Origin: JAMXLJ01 sp036558745
GTDB lineage: Bacteria; Actinomycetota; Acidimicrobiia; IMCC26256; JAMXLJ01
Direction: 5' to 3'
NCBI GenBank assembly: GCA_036558745.1
Contig: DATBEZ010000116.1
Coordinates: forward strand, 1 to 64,000
DNA: 64,000 nucleotides
In this document: positions 17,755 through 26,531 of the stretch, piece by piece
How positions within the stretch are numbered: the stretch's first letter is position 1
Layout of the letters: every line of letters begins with the position of its first letter
The notes under the pieces: generated by a model
What the model saw: only the letters and a program-made list of their open reading frames with translations
Database searches by the model: none
What the model was told of the DNA's origin: nothing
Made by a program: the position numbers and the translations under genes

Positions 17755-20498
17755 GCGAGACCTCCAGCGCGGTCGGCGTCGAGCTCGACGAGCGCGGCGA
17801 GCGCGGCGTCGTCGAGCTCGCTGATGAGCTGTTCGGGCGAGGACGCGACGACCGCCTCGGCCAGACTGCGCTTCTGGTCGAGCAGGTCGGCGATGCGCTC
17901 CTCGAGGGTGCCGGGGCACACGAGGGTGTGGACGACGACACCACGGGTCTGACCGATGCGCCACACCCGGTCCGAGGCCTGGTCCTCGACCGCGGGATTC
18001 CACCACCGGTCGAAGTGGATCACGTGGTTGGCCCGCACGAGGTTGAGCCCGGTACCGCCGGCCTTGAGCGACACGCACAGCACCGGCGGACCGTCCTCGG
18101 TGGCAAAGCGCGCGATCGCCGCGTCGCGCGCGGTGCGACTCATCTTCCCGTCGAGGTTCTCGACCCCGACACCGAGCTCCTCGCGCAGGAACGTCGCGAC
18201 GCGGCGCAGGAAGGTCGCGTACTGACTGAAGACGACGACCGCTTCACCCTCGTCGACGATCTCCTCGACCAACGCGACCAGGCGATCGAGCTTGCCCGAC
18301 CGTCCCGCGAGGTTCTCTTCCTCGCCGGTCTGCGCGACGGTCGCCGGATGGTTGCAGATCTGCTTGAGCTTCGTGATGCCCGCGAGCACGCGTCCGCGAC
18401 GCGCCATGCCCGTCGCGTCGGCGACGTCGGCGCGCATGTCCGCGACGACCGCCTGGTACAGGCCGGTCTGCTCTCGCGTCAGGCTGCAGTCGTCGCGCAC
18501 GACGATCCGCTCGGGCAGCTCGTCGACGATGCCCGGGTCGGTCTTGTGGCGGCGCAGCACGAACGGTGCGATGCGCTTGCGCAGCGCGCCGAGCGCGACG
18601 GCACCGTCGCCGTCGAGCGCGTTCGCGTAACGGGTCTTGAACGCGGTCTGCGTGCCGAGCAGCCCGGGGTTCGCGAACGACATGAGGCTCCACAGCTCGC
18701 CGAGGTGGTTCTCGACCGGCGTGCCGGTCACGACGAGCCGGTGGGTGCCCGACAGCTTGCGGGCCGCACGCGTCGTCGCGGTCGCGGGGTTCTTGATCGC
18801 CTGGGCCTCGTCGAGCACGATCCGGTGCCAGTCGATCGCGCGCAGGGCCTCGTCGCGTCGCATCACGCCGTAGCTGGTGACCACGACGTCGACGTTGCCG
18901 ACGTAGGCCGACGGGTCGTCGCGGCCCGAGCCGTGGTGGAGCACCACGCGCAGGTGCGGTGTGAAGCGCTCGGCCTCGCGCATCCAGTTGGACGCGACCG
19001 ACGTCGGGGCGACGACGAGCGTCGGCGTGGCCGGCGCGTCACCCGTCTCGAGGTCGTGGGCGATGATCGCGAGCGCCTGCGCGGTCTTCCCGAGACCCAT
19101 GTCGTCGGCGAGGATGCCGCCCAGCCCGTTGGCCTCGAGCCACGCCAGCCACGCGAGACCGTCCTCCTGGTAATGGCGCAACGTCGCGGTGAACGACGCC
19201 GGCGTGGGCAGCCGTTCGGCCGCGGTCGGCTGGAAGTCGCCTTGCAGCGCGCGCGCCACCCAGCCCGACACCGCCTCGGCGTCGACCTCGTCCGCGGTCG
19301 CCGCGAGCTCGAGGGCGTCGGTCGCGGTGACGTTGCCCTCCGCGACGCGCTTCGCGAACTCGAGCGTCGCGGTGCGGGTCTGCTCGTCGACCCGCATCCA
19401 CTTCCCGCGCACCGCCACGAGCTCGGTGCGTGCCCGCGCGAGCGCGGCGAGCTCTTCGAGCGTCAACGGCTCGCCGTCGACGAGCACCTCACCGGTCAGC
19501 GCGAGCGTGCGCGCGTCGAGCCCGGCCGACGCGCCCGCGATCGTGACCCGCCGGACCAGGTTCGCCTTCGGCAGCAGCGACGACGGGAGGTGCACGCCGA
19601 TGCCGACGGCGTCGAGCGCGGCCACACCCTCGCTCAACAGGTCCGCCACCGCGTCGGGGTCGAGGACGACCGCGTCCTCGGGATCGTCGGGCAGCTCCGA
19701 CCACGCGCGCCGGGCCAGGTCCCATTCGCATGTCAGCAGCGTCACCGCGTCGTGCGGGGTGGTGCCGAGGATGTCGGCGGTGTCGGGCCCGAGCGGCGGC
19801 AGCACGATGCTCGGATCGGTCATCGACTCGAGGCGGGCCAGCAGCAGGAAGTGGCCGTTCAGGTCGTCGGGAGCGGTCAGGTGGAAGCGCAGGCGCGCCC
19901 CCGTGGCCGCGCGGGCCGACACCTGGTCGGCCCAGCGGTGCACGCGGGCCTCCGACGCGGACTCGGGCAGTGGGGGCGGCCCCAGCCGCGCCGTGGCCAG
20001 CTCGGCGACGGTGGTCGCGAACCAGCCGGCGAGAACCTCGTCGGGGTCGCCGTCGTCGATGGCCTCCGACGCCGCGGCCCACACCTTGCCGATACGCCCC
20101 GCGGACTCGATGCCCGGCGCGGGACGCCACGACCAGTTGCGTGCCGCGGTGTCGCTCGCGAAGTCGGGCGTGAGCTCGCCCCGGCTCGTGAGCTCGCCGG
20201 CCTCGACGATGAGGTTCGCGACCGCGGTGACCGTCACGTCGACCGACGCACGGCGCTGGCACAACCACTGAACGAAGCGGAGCGCGCCCACCACCGGCGC
20301 GCCGTACCAACGACCGACGCTGCCGTCGTCGAGCATGACCGGGACGATCCGAAAGGAATGCGCGTCGACGGCCGCGTCGGCCGCCGGCGCGGCGAGCAGC
20401 TCGCGCGAGGGCGCGCAGAGGTGCAGCCGCCCGTCGATGATGCGCACCGTCAGGGGTGCGGCCGGCGCGGACGCCGGTTCGGTGGTGGTGACGGTCAT
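17751..20498 (-). CDS. SNF2/RapA-type DEAD/H helicase
   Basis: 915 residues. The N-terminal 400 or so residues are family-specific. The ATPase core has DDMGLGKTAQAL (Walker A, about residue 470), DEAQAIKN (Walker B variant, about 563), SGTHRLVVTGTPVEN (motif III region) and the C-terminal lobe with VVFSQYATFLRR, LSLKAGG-like (VSLKAGGTGLN) and RVWRIGQTRGV (motif VI). This is a double-stranded DNA translocase of the SWI2/SNF2 class. The ATG at 20498 is chosen because it opens a plausible N-terminus; the much longer upstream frame overlaps the divergent aldo/keto reductase. First gene of a two-gene operon with the SWIM protein. Confidence 0.92.
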   Translation of the reverse strand: MTVTTTEPASAPAAPLTVRIIDGRLHLCAPSRELLAAPAADAAVDAHSFRIVPVMLDDGSVGRWYGAPVVGALRFVQWLCQRRASVDVTVTAVANLIVEAGELTSRGELTPDFASDTAARNWSWRPAPGIESAGRIGKVWAAASEAIDDGDPDEVLAGWFATTVAELATARLGPPPLPESASEARVHRWADQVSARAATGARLRFHLTAPDDLNGHFLLLARLESMTDPSIVLPPLGPDTADILGTTPHDAVTLLTCEWDLARRAWSELPDDPEDAVVLDPDAVADLLSEGVAALDAVGIGVHLPSSLLPKANLVRRVTIAGASAGLDARTLALTGEVLVDGEPLTLEELAALARARTELVAVRGKWMRVDEQTRTATLEFAKRVAEGNVTATDALELAATADEVDAEAVSGWVARALQGDFQPTAAERLPTPASFTATLRHYQEDGLAWLAWLEANGLGGILADDMGLGKTAQALAIIAHDLETGDAPATPTLVVAPTSVASNWMREAERFTPHLRVVLHHGSGRDDPSAYVGNVDVVVTSYGVMRRDEALRAIDWHRIVLDEAQAIKNPATATTRAARKLSGTHRLVVTGTPVENHLGELWSLMSFANPGLLGTQTAFKTRYANALDGDGAVALGALRKRIAPFVLRRHKTDPGIVDELPERIVVRDDCSLTREQTGLYQAVVADMRADVADATGMARRGRVLAGITKLKQICNHPATVAQTGEEENLAGRSGKLDRLVALVEEIVDEGEAVVVFSQYATFLRRVATFLREELGVGVENLDGKMSRTARDAAIARFATEDGPPVLCVSLKAGGTGLNLVRANHVIHFDRWWNPAVEDQASDRVWRIGQTRGVVVHTLVCPGTLEERIADLLDQKRSLAEAVVASSPEQLISELDDAALAALVELDADRAGGLA

Positions 20499-20778
20499 GG
20501 ATCCCGTCTCGTCGGTCAACGATGTGGGTCTGCACGAGGTCGTCGTGCTGCGCACCGGTGGAGAGAGCTCGCGCCTCCGCCGTCCGGGTGCCGGCCCGAC
20601 CAGGGCCCAGCGATCCGGCGGCCCACAGTCGCTCCTCGGAAGGAGGGCTCGAGACGCCGGTCTTGCGAGGATACCACCGGGGACCTCCGGCCAACCCTGC
20701 CGCCGAGGGGACCGACATCCGGAATTCACGCATTTCACGCAGCGGCCGACGCCGCGGGAGACCGCTACGGTGCGGGGC

Positions 20779-21756
20779 ATGAAGACGGTGAACTTCGGCA
20801 CCACCGGGCTGCGCGTGTCGCGTGTCTGCCTCGGGATGATGAGCTTCGGCAACGACAGCGACCGCCCCTGGGTCCTCGACGAGGACGCCGCCGACCCGAT
20901 CGTGCGGGCCGCGGTCGAGGGCGGCATCTACTTCTTCGACACCGCCAACGCGTACTCGGGCGGCGCGAGCGAGGTCGCGACCGGGCGGCTCGTCCGCAAG
21001 TACCTCAGCCGCGAAGAGGCCGTGATCGCGACGAAGGTGTTCATGCCCGTCACGCCGGGCCCCAACGGCGGCGGCCTGTCGCGCAAGCACGTGCTCGCCG
21101 CGATCGACGACTCGTTGCGTCGCCTGGAGCTCGACTACGTCGACCTGTACCAGATCCACCGCTGGGACGCGAACACGCCGATCGAGGAGACGATGGGCGC
21201 GCTCGACGAGGTCGTGCGCGCGGGCAAGGCGCGCTACGTCGGTGCGAGCAGCATGCACGCGTGGCAGTTCGCGAAGGCGCAGTGCTCCGCCGAACGCAAC
21301 GGCTTCAAGCGGTTCGTCTCGATGCAGAACCACTACAACCTGCTGTACCGCGAGGAGGAGCGGGAGATGATCCCGCAGTGCCTCGACCAGGGCATCGCGG
21401 TCATCCCCTGGAGCCCGCTCGCGCGCGGCGTGCTTGCGGGCAACCGCACCCGTGAGGGCGAGAAGCGCACGACCCGCTCGAACACCGACCAGTTCACCGA
21501 CTACCTCTACAGTCAGCCCTCCGACTTCGACGTCGTCGAACGGGTCGCGGAGGTCGCGGCCGACCGCGGTGTCTCGTCGGCACAGGTCGCGCTGGCGTGG
21601 TTGCTCCACAAGCCCGGCGTCACCGCACCGATCGTCGGCGCGACGAAGCTCGGGCACCTGGCGGACGCGCTCGCGGCCGAGCAGCTCGACCTGAGCGACG
21701 AGGAGATCAAGCGGCTCGAGGAGCCGTACGTGCCCCATCCCGTGCTCGGACACTGA
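20779..21756 (+). CDS. Aldo/keto reductase
   Basis: 325 residues, the normal length of an AKR TIM barrel. The catalytic tetrad is visible: Asp and Tyr in FDTANAYSGG, Lys in VIATKVF, and His in LYQIHRWD. The C-terminal NADPH-binding signatures (PWSPLARGVL and IVGATK) are present. It should reduce aldehydes or ketones with NADPH in the cytoplasm; the pattern is like the YajO/YghZ-type group. The start is the ATG with TGCGGGG upstream. Divergent from the helicase operon, with about 280 bases between them and no gene there. Confidence 0.92.
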   Translation: MKTVNFGTTGLRVSRVCLGMMSFGNDSDRPWVLDEDAADPIVRAAVEGGIYFFDTANAYSGGASEVATGRLVRKYLSREEAVIATKVFMPVTPGPNGGGLSRKHVLAAIDDSLRRLELDYVDLYQIHRWDANTPIEETMGALDEVVRAGKARYVGASSMHAWQFAKAQCSAERNGFKRFVSMQNHYNLLYREEEREMIPQCLDQGIAVIPWSPLARGVLAGNRTREGEKRTTRSNTDQFTDYLYSQPSDFDVVERVAEVAADRGVSSAQVALAWLLHKPGVTAPIVGATKLGHLADALAAEQLDLSDEEIKRLEEPYVPHPVLGH

Positions 21757-21790
21757 GTCACCGCGCGCGCGCTCGGCGATCTACAACGTC

Positions 21791-22105
21791 GTGCCCGGGC
21801 GACCGTCGCGTCGACCCATGACGCCGTGCTCGGATACTTCGCGATCGCCTCGCAACACGGGCAGACGCCGGTCACGCGGTCGGTGTCGTTGCACGAGGCG
21901 CCACGTGGTCGATGCCGGTCGAGGAGAACGGCCGGCCGGCCGGTGTGACCAGCCACCAACGGTGCCCGTCGTACGCGGTGCGCAAGAAGCCGGTGGAGCG
22001 GAACACGTCGGGCCCGCCGTGCGGAGGACGCGGTGGCACGCAGGCGGACGCCGCGAGAGCAATCACCACCATCGCCACCACGAGCAGCGCGCAAGTTCGT
22101 CCCAT
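21791..22105 (-). pseudogene. Decayed lipoprotein gene (frameshift and C-terminal loss)
   Basis: From an ATG at 22105 it encodes a lipoprotein signal (MGRTCALLVVAMVVIALAAS then AC) and a globular start FRSTGFLRTAYDGHRWWLVT followed by PAGRPFSSTGIDHV. It then stops at 21872. The homologous-looking continuation, DTDRVTGVCPCCEAIAKYPS and WVDATVARAR, is found at once in another frame (to about 21791) before similarity ends. That points to a frameshift and truncation of a larger surface protein, possibly related to glycosidases with a WWLVTPEG-type start. An alternative is a real 77-residue lipoprotein. Confidence 0.55.
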
Positions 22106-22181
22106 CCCCGGTGCCCTCCCGCTCCGAGCGGGGTGGTGAGCCTCGGCCCGACGCAGCGGCGTCCGGTCCGGGCACGCTGCG

Positions 22182-22724
22182 TCAGCGCCGGTGCGCCGAG
22201 ACCGCGTAGTCGCCGCCGCCGAACGGCTCACGGTCCCACGTCGCCCATCGCTCTTCGAGCGTGAGTCCTGCGGCCGTGCACGCGGTGTCGTAGTCCGCCA
22301 GCGGGTACCCGCGGTCGAGCTGGAACCCGGCGACGAGACGACCGCCCGGCGTGACGTGCGCGGCGCACGCCCGCACCAACAGGTCCTGCGTCCCCGGGCG
22401 GGTGAACAACGGCACGTTGCCCGCGAGCACCACCACGTCGAATGTCCGACCGAGCTGGAGGGTCACGAGATCGGCTGTGATCCACTCGAGCTCGGGCGCG
22501 CGCCGGCGCGCCTCGTCGATCATCGACGAGTCGACGTCGACTCCCAGGGTGCGCGCACCCCGTCGCGCGAGCTCGATCGCGACGCGGCCGGTGCCGCATC
22601 CCGCGTCGAGCACGGTCGCGGGCTCGAACGACCACACGAATGTGGCCTCGCCGTGGACGTCGACGCCCGTCGCCGCCAGCGCGTCGAAGCGCGCTTGATA
22701 GCGGGGACCGTCGAAGCCGCTCAC
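22182..22724 (-). CDS. Class I SAM-dependent methyltransferase
   Basis: 180 residues. Motif I VLDAGCGTGRVAIELARRG binds S-adenosylmethionine, followed by the acidic LGVDVD loop (motif II), TADL and FDVVVLAGNV (motif IV region). The small size and lack of extra domains suggest a small-molecule methyltransferase; the substrate is unknown. The GTG start has only a weak ribosome site (TCGGTAG). It lies between the lipoprotein pseudogene and a secreted protein gene, all on the minus strand. Confidence 0.88.
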   Translation of the reverse strand: MSGFDGPRYQARFDALAATGVDVHGEATFVWSFEPATVLDAGCGTGRVAIELARRGARTLGVDVDSSMIDEARRRAPELEWITADLVTLQLGRTFDVVVLAGNVPLFTRPGTQDLLVRACAAHVTPGGRLVAGFQLDRGYPLADYDTACTAAGLTLEERWATWDREPFGGGDYAVSAHRR

Positions 22725-22779
22725 CTACCGAGTCTCGCGCCGCCGTGCGGACATACGCGAGCACGCCCGGTCACCGGGC

Positions 22780-22809
22780 CGTGCACACGCCGGTGACGAC
22801 GTGTGCACG
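22780..22809 (-). terminator. Hairpin downstream of the secreted-protein gene
   Basis: A 10-bp perfect stem (CGTGCACACG/CGTGTGCACG) around a 10-base loop, 43 bases after the stop codon of the secreted protein and before the methyltransferase start. Terminator-like, no U-run. Confidence 0.6.
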
Positions 22810-22852
22810 ACGGGGCGGCCGGGCGTACCCGTGCGCATGCCTCCCAGGCGAG

Positions 22853-23500
22853 CTACGACTTCGGGCTGAACGTTCCGGTGAACGTGTTGCCGGGACCGGA
22901 GATCGCGGCCGTGAGCGCCGGCGTCAGCGCACCGCACGTCGCGAACGGCGGGATCGTGTACACGCCGGTGAACGTGGAGCCCGACGTGAGGCTCACGGGT
23001 CCACCCATCGTCACGGTGATCGGCGTCGCCGTCGTGCACGAGTTGCCCACCAGGTTGGCCGGCAGCCCGGCCGCGGTGAGCTTCGTGATCTTGATGTTGA
23101 ACGTCGCCGTGCTCGTCACCACCAACTTGGTGAGATCGACCTGTCCGGTGATCGGTCCGACCGGAGCCATCTGGAAGTCGGCCTGGACGAGCGGGAGCAG
23201 CCCCAGCGCCTTCAGCGACATGTGCGCGGGCGGGAGCGTCAGCAGGCCGAGGATGGACCCCGTCTTGAGGTCGATGAGGCCGACGAAGCTGCCGCGCGGG
23301 ACGGTCACGTCCTGGTTGAGCTTCTTGATGTGCGTGCTGGCGTCGACGTTCCAGTTCACCAACAGCATCGGGTCCGTGAACGGCGGGTACGACGTCGCGC
23401 CGAAGGCCGACGACCCACTCCCGATCCCGAACGACCCGACCACGAGCACCGTGGCGAGAACGAGCAGCAATTTGAACCGACGGGTCAGGGCCGTCTTCAC
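22853..23500 (-). CDS. Secreted protein of unknown function
   Basis: 215 residues from a GTG that follows a long GGAGGGGGGAGC ribosome site. A clear signal peptide (Lys/Arg start, LLLVLATVLVVGSFGIGS, cleavage near AFGA, about residue 34). The mature part is rich in Thr, Val, Gly and hydrophobic strands, with paired Cys (SCTTAT and FATCGALTP) that could form a disulphide. It ends in FTGTFSPKS. The pattern fits small exported beta-rich proteins common in actinobacteria, but no function is known. Divergent from a MerR regulator that may control it. Confidence 0.75.
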   Translation of the reverse strand: MKTALTRRFKLLLVLATVLVVGSFGIGSGSSAFGATSYPPFTDPMLLVNWNVDASTHIKKLNQDVTVPRGSFVGLIDLKTGSILGLLTLPPAHMSLKALGLLPLVQADFQMAPVGPITGQVDLTKLVVTSTATFNIKITKLTAAGLPANLVGNSCTTATPITVTMGGPVSLTSGSTFTGVYTIPPFATCGALTPALTAAISGPGNTFTGTFSPKS

Positions 23501-23628
23501 TTCGAGCTCCCCCCTCCGGTCGGGCGGTCCGACCCGGATTTCTCAGCCGGTGTACCCGCAGATGCGCAGGTCAAACCTCGTCCGACTGTCGTCGTGGGCG
23601 TGGGCGTCGGCTGCGGATCGGTGCCAAC

Positions 23629-24408
23629 ATGCGGGCTGTGGTGGCACGGGGCACCCACACCGTGACGGGGGACGCGGGCGACGGCCACGAGGCGACCGCG
23701 CCCGGATTGAGCCTCGAAGCGCTGGCCGAGGCCACGGGCGTCGCGCCGCGCACCATCCGCTACTACCAGGGCGAGAAGCTGCTCCCGAAGCCCGAACGCG
23801 ACCCCGACGACGGCCGTGTCGCACGCTATGGCTCCGTGCACGTCGAGCGTCTCCGCCTCATCGGCGAGCTCCGCGATCGTGGGCTTCGGTTGCCCGCGAT
23901 CCGGACGTTGTTGAACGTCGGCGACACGAGCACGCGCGTTGCCGACTGGCTCGGGCTCGACGCGTCGCTGCGCGGTGCGTGGGGTCGTGCTGCGCCGCGC
24001 GTCGTGACCCGTCCCGAACTCGTCGAGCTGCTCGTCGGGACGCCGTCGGGCACGCAAGGCGCGCTGGAGGACGCTCGTCTGGTGGTGCGCGAAGGCCGGT
24101 CCTGGTTGATCCCCGACCCGGGTCTGCTGGAGCTGACACTGCGCCTCGTCATCGACGGCGTGCGGATCGACCTCGTGGTCGCGGCGGGGGCGATCCTCCA
24201 GAAGCACCTGGGCAAGGCCGCGGCCGAACTCGTCGATCTCTTCATCGCCGCGCTCGGCGAGGGGTTCGGTCACGGCGTGGAGACCACCGCCCTCGTCGAC
24301 GCGCTGCGACCGGCGGCCGACGATGCCGCGCGCATGATCTTCGAGCAACAGCTCGAACGGGCGATCGACGCCCTGCTCGCCGACACGAAGCGTCTCGGCG
24401 CCCGCTGA
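23629..24408 (+). CDS. MerR-family transcriptional regulator
   Basis: 259 residues. The N-terminal winged helix-turn-helix (about 25-95) has LAEATGVAPRTIRYYQGEKL and RYGSVHVERLRLIGELRDRG, the classic MerR DNA-recognition pattern. The C-terminal half (100-259) is a long helical effector region with no Cys cluster, so it is not a metal sensor of the usual type. A small-molecule or partner signal is more likely. The ATG start has a weak ribosome site; GTGs just downstream are alternatives. Divergent from the secreted-protein gene, 128 bases apart. Confidence 0.85.
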   Translation: MRAVVARGTHTVTGDAGDGHEATAPGLSLEALAEATGVAPRTIRYYQGEKLLPKPERDPDDGRVARYGSVHVERLRLIGELRDRGLRLPAIRTLLNVGDTSTRVADWLGLDASLRGAWGRAAPRVVTRPELVELLVGTPSGTQGALEDARLVVREGRSWLIPDPGLLELTLRLVIDGVRIDLVVAAGAILQKHLGKAAAELVDLFIAALGEGFGHGVETTALVDALRPAADDAARMIFEQQLERAIDALLADTKRLGAR

Positions 24409-24451
24409 GCACGGGCGCGCGATCGACCGTCGTCGTACCGGCGCGAAGCGC

Positions 24452-24739
24452 TTACGACGTCGTGGTCGACGCCTCGCGGTCGAGCCGGTCGATGGCGCGC
24501 TCCGTCGTACGCACGACGTCCTGCGCGAACCGGTTCGACGCGCCGACGAGACGTTCCACCATCGTGAACGCGCCGTCGATCACCTTGCGCCGCGCGCCCT
24601 CGTCGCCGACGTCAGGGAAGACGCCGTCGACCGTATCGACGAACTTGCGGACCGCTTCCACCGCCGACTGCTCCATGTCCTGGACGCTGTCGATGAGGCG
24701 GGTCGCGCCGTCGGATCCCATCTCGCGGGTTTCCGCCAT
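24452..24739 (-). CDS. Small helical hypothetical protein
   Basis: 95 residues, acidic/basic heptad-like pattern throughout (SVQDMEQSAVEAVRKFVDTV, FAQDVVRTTERAIDRLDRE), predicted to be all helix and possibly a coiled coil or phasin-like. ATG start preceded by GGGGGAG. Convergent with the MerR gene. No function assigned. Confidence 0.6.
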   Translation of the reverse strand: MAETREMGSDGATRLIDSVQDMEQSAVEAVRKFVDTVDGVFPDVGDEGARRKVIDGAFTMVERLVGASNRFAQDVVRTTERAIDRLDREASTTTS

Positions 24740-25034
24740 CACTCCCCCTTCCCCCTCTGGCTGCCGGCAGCAACGCCGTCCGCAGCCGATTCCTGACAGC
24801 TCACACTGTCACGATTCCGCGGGCGTGACCAGGGTCCATGGTCCCTTCGCCCGGCCCGCGGCCCGCGATCGACGAGGGGCCGACGCGGCGGTGACGTCGC
24901 GGTGACTTCCCGCTGTCTTCCTCCGGTTCTCACGGAGCGGCGAGAACGCCGTGACGCAGAATCGCCACCGCAGCAACCGGGTGGGCGCGTCACGGGAACC
25001 GGCCGGGCGCGTGCGGACGACACGACGGGACGGG

Positions 25035-26489
25035 ATGCGCGCAGCGCGGCAACGGTGGGGGCAGGACGCGCACGCGCGCTCCCGTCGCGCGGCAGCGGTC
25101 GTCGTCGCCGCTGCCGTCGCCGTGCTCGCGGTGCCGGCGGGCGCGGGCGCGGCCCCCGTCGTCCCGTCTTCGTCGACGGTCCCCACGACGACGGCACCGG
25201 TGACTTCGCAGCCGACGACCGCGACGTCGACGACGGACGTGTCCTCGTCGACGACGAGCAGCACGACGACCACGACGACGACGGACCGCCCGTCGAAGCC
25301 GAGGCACCACCGCGCCCGGAGCTCACCCTCGACGACGACGAGCACCGACGTTCCGGTCCCCGAGGACCCGGCCCCAACCTCCGTCCCGGTGGTCGGTCCG
25401 CCGGACGTCACCGACGTGCGACTTCCGTCCGACTCGCTCGCGGCCGCGCAGGCCGAGCTCGACGTTCTACTGACCCGCCTCGGCGCGCTCGTCGCCGACG
25501 ACGCCGCCACCGCGCGCCGGCTGGCGGCCGACGAGCCCGCGCTTGCGGCGGCACGCCGCGAGCGCGACGACCTCCGCGCCCGGCACCGCCGCCACGCCGC
25601 GGCGGTCTACGAGGCCCTGAGCGCGGGCGCGCTGGCCGACGAGGAGATGCGCTCGCTGAAGCCGGATCTCGAGAGCGCGCGCCAACGGGTGCTGCTCGAG
25701 GCCGCGACCGGAGCCGAGGTCCGCCGGACCGAACGGGTCGAACGACGCGCGGCGTCGCTCGATCGGAGCGTGACCGCGGCGACCCGACGCCGGACGACGC
25801 TGGCGCGCGACATCACGTCGACACGGAACGAACTCACCGTCGTGCTCGCGAAGCTCGCCGCAGCGACCAGCGCGATCACGCTCGTCGGGACGCCCACACC
25901 GGCCGCGGCCGCGGCGGGACCGCTGGCAGCCGCGGCCGCCGACGCCGAAGGCGCGCTCGTCGCCGCGACGGTGGCGCGCTGGGGATCACCGCTCGCGGCC
26001 GCGCTCACCGCTGCCGACTACACGGTGAAGCGCACCACGCTGGCCGGCCTCGTCGCGGCGACGCTGCGCCCCACCGGTGACGCGATCGACCCGGCCGCGC
26101 TCGATGTCGTGTGGGCCGCGGCGCCCGAGCCCGCGATGCGAGCGGTGCTCTTCGCGCTGTCGCAGCTCGGCAAGCCGTACGTGTACGCGACCGATGGCCC
26201 CGCGACGTACGACTGCTCCGGCCTGACCCGTCGAGCGTGGGCGGAGAGCGGCATCGGTCTCCCGCACTTCTCCGGCGCGCAGCTGCACACGGGGCTCCCG
26301 GTCGCGCCGGCGCACCTGCGACCGGGTGACCTCCTCGCGTACGGGCCCGACGGCACGCAGCACGTCGTGCTCTACGTCGGCGCGGGGACCGTCGTGCAGG
26401 CCGAGGGTCGCGCGTGGGGCGTCGTCGTCACGCCGATCAACTTCGATCCCGCGCGCGGGTTCGCCGGCGCGTCACGGCCGGTCCCCTGA
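25035..26489 (+). CDS. Secreted NlpC/P60 peptidoglycan endopeptidase with coiled coil
   Basis: 484 residues from the ATG at 25035; a GTG at 24951 is an in-frame alternative that would give an unusually long charged N-terminus. Signal peptide about 1-40, then a Thr/Ser-rich linker (40-120). A long charged coiled-coil region (about 140-300) follows, as in RipA/RipC-type cell-division hydrolases. The C-terminal NlpC/P60 domain is about 355-484. The catalytic Cys is in ATYDCSGLTRRAW and the His in DGTQHVVLYVG. It should cut the stem peptide of peptidoglycan outside the membrane. The stop codon lies in the loop of a strong terminator. Confidence 0.9.
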   Translation: MRAARQRWGQDAHARSRRAAAVVVAAAVAVLAVPAGAGAAPVVPSSSTVPTTTAPVTSQPTTATSTTDVSSSTTSSTTTTTTTDRPSKPRHHRARSSPSTTTSTDVPVPEDPAPTSVPVVGPPDVTDVRLPSDSLAAAQAELDVLLTRLGALVADDAATARRLAADEPALAAARRERDDLRARHRRHAAAVYEALSAGALADEEMRSLKPDLESARQRVLLEAATGAEVRRTERVERRAASLDRSVTAATRRRTTLARDITSTRNELTVVLAKLAAATSAITLVGTPTPAAAAAGPLAAAAADAEGALVAATVARWGSPLAAALTAADYTVKRTTLAGLVAATLRPTGDAIDPAALDVVWAAAPEPAMRAVLFALSQLGKPYVYATDGPATYDCSGLTRRAWAESGIGLPHFSGAQLHTGLPVAPAHLRPGDLLAYGPDGTQHVVLYVGAGTVVQAEGRAWGVVVTPINFDPARGFAGASRPVP

Positions 26490-26510
26490 ACGGGACCGGC
26501 CGTGACGCGC
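26467..26510. terminator. Strong bidirectional terminator
   Basis: A 19-bp perfect stem with a 6-base loop between the NlpC/P60 gene (rightward) and the MMPL gene (leftward, ends 26532). The left arm encodes the last codons of NlpC/P60 and the loop contains its TGA. Confidence 0.8.
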
Positions 26511-26531
26511 ACCCGGGGGCAGGGCGCAACC

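Noticed and set aside
20522..20782. Short reading frame in the helicase/aldo-keto reductase divergent region
   Set aside because: No ribosome site, no recognisable composition of a protein, and it overlaps the start of the reductase.
17742..21455. Very long plus-strand frame (1237 codons) across the SNF2 helicase
   Set aside because: Typical high-GC antisense open frame; translation is low-complexity Arg/Asp/His-rich and lacks any motif.
24951..25034. GTG at 24951 as the start of the NlpC/P60 gene
   Set aside because: It would add 28 charged residues ahead of an ordinary signal peptide. The ATG at 25035 gives a normal signal. It cannot be fully excluded.
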